From: Actinoplanes solisilvae
GTDB lineage: Bacteria > Actinomycetota > Actinomycetes > Mycobacteriales > Micromonosporaceae
DNA: 64,000 nt
Assembly (NCBI RefSeq): GCF_003999975.1
Contig: NZ_RJAC01000015.1
Location: forward strand, 62,001 to 126,000
Direction of reading: 5' to 3'
Positions 63,233 to 64,000 of the stretch are shown here, piece by piece. The notes under the pieces are model-generated. The model was not told the DNA's origin and did not search any database. It was given only the letters and a program-made list of their open reading frames with translations. A program made the translations under genes and the position numbers. How positions within the stretch are numbered: position 1 is the stretch's first letter; each line of letters begins with the position of its first letter.

Positions 63233-64000
63233 TCACGCTTTCGTGGCGACGATCTGCAGATAGGCGGACGGGATGCGGGCCGTGCCGTCCTCGGCGGTGT
63301 TGTAGCGGCCGACCAGTTCGACCAGGTCGTCGTAGAGGGGCTTGCCGCCGTCGGGGCCCAGAGCCTCGAACGCCTTCAGGGTCGGGCCGTAGTTCTCGCG
63401 GAAGTAGTCCGCGAACTGCTCCGGCGAGGTGAATCGGAAGACGAACTCACGGCGCTCCGTACGTACATCGGAGACGCGGTCGCCGAGGAGCTCGCGGACG
63501 CGGGCCTCGCTGCCCCACTCGACCGGCCCGCGAATACCGGGCGGCGGCGGGACCCGCCGGCCGACCGTGCGGAACATCTCGCCGATGAAGCCGTCCGGGG
63601 TCCAGTTCGCCATCGCGATCGTGCCGCCGCTGCGCACCACCCGGGTCAGCTCAGAGGCGACCTTCTCCTGGTCGGGGGCGAACATCGCGCCGACCACGGA
63701 GACCACGGCGTCGAAGCGGCCGTCGGCGTACGGGAGGTTCTCGGCGTCGGCGATCTCGATCGTCAGGGGCAGGTGCTCGGCCTCGGCCCGCTCCTTGGCC
63801 CGGGCGAGCAGCTCGGGCACGTAGTCGGTGGCGATCACCCGGGCGCCGCTGCGGGCCGCCGCGATCGAGGCGTTGCCGGTTCCGGCCGCGACGTCGAGCA
63901 CCTCGTGCCCCGCCGAGAGATCCGCCGCCAGCACGGTCTCCTCGGCCATCGGATGGATCAGGGCCGCCACCGCGCCGTAGTCGCCGCTCGCCCAGGTCTT
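63233..64000 (-). CDS. Class I SAM-dependent methyltransferase (truncated by window edge)
   Basis: At least 255 residues; the reading frame continues past base 64000, so the true start is outside. SAM-binding motif VLDVAAGTGNASIAAA, the acidic VIATDYVPELLARAKERA and DAENLPYADGRFDAVVSVVGAMFAP (motifs I, II and IV) identify a UbiE/Methyltransf_11-like enzyme. The segment WASGDYGAVAALIHPMAEE before motif I is a common N-terminal signature in actinobacterial members. Substrate unknown. Confidence 0.87.
   Translation of the reverse strand, partial: KTWASGDYGAVAALIHPMAEETVLAADLSAGHEVLDVAAGTGNASIAAARSGARVIATDYVPELLARAKERAEAEHLPLTIEIADAENLPYADGRFDAVVSVVGAMFAPDQEKVASELTRVVRSGGTIAMANWTPDGFIGEMFRTVGRRVPPPPGIRGPVEWGSEARVRELLGDRVSDVRTERREFVFRFTSPEQFADYFRENYGPTLKAFEALGPDGGKPLYDDLVELVGRYNTAEDGTARIPSAYLQIVATKA

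Overview
The window is high-GC (roughly 70%) bacterial chromosome from an actinomycete. The best guess is Micromonosporaceae (Actinoplanes-like). This rests on family content rather than a computed placement: a mycothiol-dependent isomerase-type protein, DUF3052/DUF3145/DUF3311 proteins, a SigE-family sigma factor, a FasR-led fab operon, and an XRE / flavoprotein / primase-like gene trio. Part of the gene order (RNase H-phosphatase, zinc-ribbon, Nif3; AhpE, DUF3052, aceE; PucR-type regulator, fabD, acpP, KAS II) recalls the Mycobacterium tuberculosis Rv2228c-Rv2245 block, with other genes inserted. Most of the window is core chromosome.

Layout. 1-9.5 kb: secreted beta-propeller protein, APH(6)-type kinase, MFS exporter, purF, a DUF3311/sodium-solute symporter pair and a secreted GH18 chitinase with an elaborate upstream region. 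9.5-15.1 kb: coupled RNase H-phosphatase / zinc-ribbon / Nif3 operon, then flavoprotein and XRE regulator divergent from a primase-like gene broken by one frameshift. 15.2-22.7 kb: accessory-looking stretch with a cupin regulator and thioredoxin-reductase-like enzyme, a 41-bp triple repeat where two convergent genes meet, an M43 metalloprotease with a small partner, a glycine-rich-domain protein, an RNA ligase and a membrane protein. 22.7-23.7 kb: about 1 kb without recognisable genes, holding a six-copy 42-bp tandem repeat, followed by tRNA-Val(UAC).

23.7-42.5 kb: AhpE-type peroxiredoxin, DUF3052, a fused alpha/beta E1 dehydrogenase, YjbQ, aceE, an ArsR/DHFR-like pair, MFS, gltX, a sigma factor with a membrane partner, TetR, and FasR-fabD-fabH-acpP-fabF. 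Pyruvate decarboxylation (AceE) and fatty acid synthesis therefore lie close together. 42.5-58.6 kb: lipoprotein GH3 hexosaminidase, DUF3145, carbonic anhydrase, hydrolase, HelD/HelR-type RNAP-associated helicase, CDF metal exporter, a PfkB-SurE pair, STAS protein, Ser/Thr kinase and MerR regulator. 58.6-64 kb: a frameshifted serine integrase standing alone, then argS preceded by a 15-codon arginine-rich leader peptide and mutually exclusive RNA pairings, a CX5R phosphatase, an SRPBCC protein and a methyltransferase cut by the window edge.

The strongest new-looking signal is the argS leader. Its peptide MQTFSERRRRSDDRR is leaderless (TACGCT, 6 nt, ATG) and contains all four CGN arginine codons in a row. 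It lies just upstream of a GC hairpin that can also pair with two alternative partners, as expected for ribosome-mediated attenuation of arginyl-tRNA synthetase. Several other genes share the same TANNNT-N6/7-start-codon layout, suggesting frequent leaderless transcription. All calls come from reading the sequence; no database search was run.
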